A program made the translations under genes and the position numbers. The notes under the pieces were generated by a model. It ran no database searches. It saw nothing but the letters and a program-made list of their open reading frames with translations, and was not told the DNA's origin. This document shows positions 61,688-64,000 of a DNA stretch of 64,000 nt, one piece after another. The stretch lies in NCBI GenBank assembly GCA_011523515.1, contig WTGO01000084.1, positions 1 to 64,000 on the forward strand, in the 5' to 3' direction. Position 1 is the first letter of the stretch. Every line of letters begins with the position of its first letter. Origin of the DNA: Chloroflexota bacterium (GTDB lineage: Bacteria > Chloroflexota > Anaerolineae > Aggregatilineales > Phototrophicaceae).

Positions 61688-63142
61688 CTAATCGTAACCT
61701 TGGCCGTACCGCAGCGGACCGCGCCAGGCCGCCGTATTCCGCGCCCGCAAGGCATCGTAATCCAGCGAATATTCCGAGACCAGCAGCGCCCCATCCACCA
61801 CCGCCGGACGCGCATTCGCGCGCAAATAATCGGTCAGGCCGCGCTTCAACGCCGCCTGCGCAGCCGCGTATTCCGTCTGGCCGGCCAAATTGCGCCGATC
61901 ATCGGCATCGTTGCGCAAGTCAAACAGTTGCTCAACCCCACCGCCAAAATAGTAGATGTACTTGAGCGTCCCATTGGCGGCGAAGACTGAATGTTGCGTC
62001 TCGCCATAAATCACGCGCTCTTCAGGCAGCCGCAGCAGCGACGTCCCATCCATCGCCGGGTCCGGTGTCAACCCGGCCAGCTCCAGGAGCGTCGGCGCGA
62101 TGTCAGCCGTCAGCGCCGGCGTATCCACCCGCCGATTAAAGCTGCCCGGCGCGGGCGGCAAGCGCAAAATAATCGGCACGCGCGCGGCTGATTCCAGATA
62201 GGTGTATTTGGCGTAGAGCTGATGATCGCCCAGATGCTCGCCATGGTCGGAGGTGATGACAATAACGCAGTCATCGTACAGCCCCTTGCGCTTGAGCTCG
62301 CCGAAAAAGCGCCCCAATTGATAATCGATATGCGTGATCTGCCCGTAATAGCGCCGCCGCGCTCGCTCCATGACCTGCGGCGAGACGCGGTCGGCTTTCC
62401 GCGCGATGCGGTCCGCCACCAATGACCCCGGCTCGTCATCCATACCCACCCAATCGCCAATAGCCGCCTCGGGAATATCATAGTCGTCATACATTCGGTC
62501 GAAGGGTTCCGGCGGATCAAAGGGGCTGTGCGGCGCTTCAAAGACCATCCACAGCATAAATGGATGCTCAGGATCGCGTTGCGACAGGAAATGTATGCTT
62601 TCATCAACAATCCAATGCGTGTGCGTCAAGTGTTCGGGCACGGCGCTCACCGCCGGATACACCTCGTTGCCGCCCAGACCATGTCCTCGATAGAAACCGC
62701 CGTAGCCCCGGTCTTCCAGGAAGTTGACATAATCGTTGGGGTGCAAGCTGATATGCTCGAAGCCGAAGCGAGCGCGCTCCGGCCAAACGTGCGTCTTGCC
62801 GATTGCCTTCGTCTGGTAGCCAGCCTCGCGAGTCAAGCGAGCAGGCAAGCTGTGCTCGGCCGCGATCGGACTGCGCGGTCCATTCATGTTGTTTGTGATG
62901 AATCCGTGCTGGCTGGCGGTGAATCCGGTGAGCATGGTCGCGCGCTGCGGCATGCAGACGGGACAATCGGCGTAGGCGCGGCTGTACCACGCGCCCTCGT
63001 AGGCGATCTGATCGAAGTGCGGCGTCATGACCGGATGCGCGCTATCAGCAATGCCGAGGCAATCACCGCGCCATTGATCGAGCACAATGTAAACGATGTT
63101 TGGTTTCTGGGCAGATTTAGGAGACGCTGCCCTATCGTCCAT
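61688..63142 (-). CDS. Sulfatase (Cys type)
   Basis: Second sulfatase, 484 residues, not closely similar to the one at 16499. Metal site NIVYIVLDQWRGD (Asp22), formylglycine motif CMPQR at Cys63-Arg67, and TSDHGEHLGDHQLY. The stretch FDPPEPFDRMYDDYDIP resembles glycan and choline-type sulfatase families. No signal peptide, so presumably cytoplasmic. ATG after GGGGGAT. It is separated from a sugar permease upstream by a palindromic repeat, suggesting it desulfates what that transporter imports. Confidence 0.92.
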   Translation of the reverse strand: MDDRAASPKSAQKPNIVYIVLDQWRGDCLGIADSAHPVMTPHFDQIAYEGAWYSRAYADCPVCMPQRATMLTGFTASQHGFITNNMNGPRSPIAAEHSLPARLTREAGYQTKAIGKTHVWPERARFGFEHISLHPNDYVNFLEDRGYGGFYRGHGLGGNEVYPAVSAVPEHLTHTHWIVDESIHFLSQRDPEHPFMLWMVFEAPHSPFDPPEPFDRMYDDYDIPEAAIGDWVGMDDEPGSLVADRIARKADRVSPQVMERARRRYYGQITHIDYQLGRFFGELKRKGLYDDCVIVITSDHGEHLGDHQLYAKYTYLESAARVPIILRLPPAPGSFNRRVDTPALTADIAPTLLELAGLTPDPAMDGTSLLRLPEERVIYGETQHSVFAANGTLKYIYYFGGGVEQLFDLRNDADDRRNLAGQTEYAAAQAALKRGLTDYLRANARPAVVDGALLVSEYSLDYDALRARNTAAWRGPLRYGQGYD

Positions 63143-63196
63143 TTAATCCCCCATTCTTAGCGGCTAAATGGCCTGCAAGACTCGCGGATGGAATTC

Positions 63197-63240
63197 TCCC
63201 CTCCCTGATGCTTCGGGGAGGGGCCGGGGGAGGGGTAGAC
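63197..63240. repeat. CCCCTCCC palindromic repeat
   Basis: CCCCTCCCTGATGCTTCGGG ... GAGGGGCCGGGGGAGGGGT, the inverted counterpart of the repeat at 50138-50183, with a stem around TGATGCTTC. It fills the gap between the permease stop and the sulfatase start. Confidence 0.72.
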
Positions 63241-63241
63241 A

Positions 63242-64000
63242 TTATCCCTTGAGGCTGCCCTGTGCCGTTACGCCGCTGATGAGGTGCTTCTGCCCAAAGT
63301 AGAAGACGATCAGCATCGGGATGATCATCAGCATCGAGAAGACCATGATCAGGTTGAGGCTGTTGTCCTCGCCTTCAAAGCCCTGCAAGGCATTCAAGCC
63401 CAGCGCCAAAGTCCAGAGTTCTTTGTTCGATCCCAGATAAATCAGCGGATTAAGGAAGTCGTTCCAGGCGAAGGAAAAGGCGAAAATCGAAACCGCCGCC
63501 AGCACCGGGCGCGACATCGGCATGAATATCCGCCACCAGACGCCAAATTCGGAACAGCCATCAATGCGCGCCGAGTCGTAGATGTCTTCCGGTATGCCGC
63601 GGAAAAACTGGCGGTACAAGAATATATAAAAGGCGTTATGTCCGAGTACGCGCGGCAAGATCAGTGGACCAAAGGTGCGCGTCCAGCCGATCTCGTCGAA
63701 AAACAGGAATAAGGGAATTAATCGCACCACATAAGGCAGCATCATCGTGGCCAGCAGGATGCCGAAGAAGATATTGCGACCCGGGAAAGGGATACGCGCG
63801 AAAGCGTAACCGGCCAGCGTACAGGGCACCCAGGCGCCAAAAAGCGAGGCCACCACGATAACCATCGTATTGCGCGTGTATTTCAGAATCGGCCGCGCTT
63901 CAAAGAGATAGGGATAATTCTCCCAGGCGATCGGATCCGGGATTAACTCCAGACGCCGTATGGTGATTTTGTCGCGCGTTTTCAAGGATGTTGAGACGGT
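63242..64000 (-). CDS. Sugar ABC transporter permease (MalG/UgpE type), 5' end cut by window
   Basis: Last 250 or so codons of a CUT1 permease. The reading frame stays open to the edge of the window (STSLKTRDKITIRRLELIPD), and that N-terminal pattern normally follows a first membrane helix, so the start is outside; the in-frame TTG at 63985 is not the real start. EAA loop IYDSARIDGCSEFGVWWRI and C-terminal GQKHLISGVTAQGSLKG are typical. The binding protein and partner permease should lie just beyond the window. Confidence 0.92.
   Translation of the reverse strand, partial: TVSTSLKTRDKITIRRLELIPDPIAWENYPYLFEARPILKYTRNTMVIVVASLFGAWVPCTLAGYAFARIPFPGRNIFFGILLATMMLPYVVRLIPLFLFFDEIGWTRTFGPLILPRVLGHNAFYIFLYRQFFRGIPEDIYDSARIDGCSEFGVWWRIFMPMSRPVLAAVSIFAFSFAWNDFLNPLIYLGSNKELWTLALGLNALQGFEGEDNSLNLIMVFSMLMIIPMLIVFYFGQKHLISGVTAQGSLKG

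Noticed and set aside
1-64000. tRNA, rRNA, CRISPR, riboswitch and prophage signals
   Set aside because: I looked through the intergenic gaps and saw no T-loop, no regular repeat-spacer pattern, no recognisable aptamer and no phage or transposase gene.

Overview
The window is a G+C-rich, densely coded stretch of a bacterial chromosome, almost entirely given over to carbohydrate uptake and breakdown. The gene style (many CUT1 sugar ABC transporters without their own ATPase, Tat-exported and Sec-exported solute-binding proteins, hybrid histidine kinases, sulfatases, GMC and Gfo/Idh oxidoreductases, a divergent Cpn60 paralogue) suggests an uncultured or environmental Chloroflexota of the Anaerolineae type. 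That placement is inference: there is no rRNA or ribosomal marker in the window. I see no tRNA, rRNA, CRISPR array, phage gene or transposase.

Layout. 0.1-1.4 kb: Tat-exported sugar-binding protein (its permeases lie outside). 1.6-3.8 kb: hybrid histidine kinase. 4.0-10.1 kb: a plus-strand operon NamZ-type muramidase / binding protein / two permeases / double-GNAT acetyltransferase / PIG-L deacetylase, readable as an amino-sugar (peptidoglycan) salvage unit. 10.4-11.6 kb: unusual response regulator. 11.8-16.5 kb: second transporter operon ending in a PfkB sugar kinase and meeting a sulfatase head-on. 17.9-19.8 kb: AT-richer EcoRV-like restriction-modification pair. 19.9-23.2 kb: cupin phosphoglucose isomerase, shikimate-dehydrogenase-like protein and FGGY kinase, divergent from a third transporter operon (23.4-27.5 kb). 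27.5-36.9 kb: minus-strand run of a fourth transporter, Cpn60 paralogue, BNR propeller, MBL hydrolase, SDR and GH32 enzyme. 37.1-40.5 kb: four phytanoyl-CoA dioxygenase-family genes in a row, two of them broken. 40.5-43.1 kb: M24 peptidase and the hexulose-phosphate pair HxlA/HxlB. 43.3 kb: ribokinase-like gene. 44.5-51.0 kb: two GMC oxidoreductases, ROK kinase, small membrane protein, Gfo/Idh dehydrogenase and a ribulose-phosphate-epimerase-like protein. 51.1-61.2 kb: ribose-type ABC transporter (RbsB-A-C), FGGY kinase, 2-oxoacid dehydrogenase E2 and fused E1, SorC regulator. 61.3-64.0 kb: VOC protein, second sulfatase and a permease cut by the window end.

The genes form a series of import-then-process modules: a binding protein and permeases bring in a sugar or glycan fragment; hydrolases, sulfatases or deacetylases trim it; kinases (PfkB, FGGY, ROK), epimerase and hexulose-phosphate enzymes feed it into central metabolism; GMC, Gfo/Idh and SDR enzymes supply oxidative side routes. 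None of the CUT1 systems here has an ATPase, so a shared MsmX/UgpC-type ATPase elsewhere is expected.

Between genes there is a rich non-coding layer: a MITE-like element with 17-bp terminal inverted repeats (two full copies, one end of a third), a roughly 160-170 bp element built from inverted arms of ACCGAGGACACAGAG-like units (three copies plus single arms), short GGGGCGAGCC hairpins, and CCCCTCCC/GGGAGGGG palindromes. All four complete CUT1 operons carry a stem-loop between the binding-protein gene and the downstream genes.
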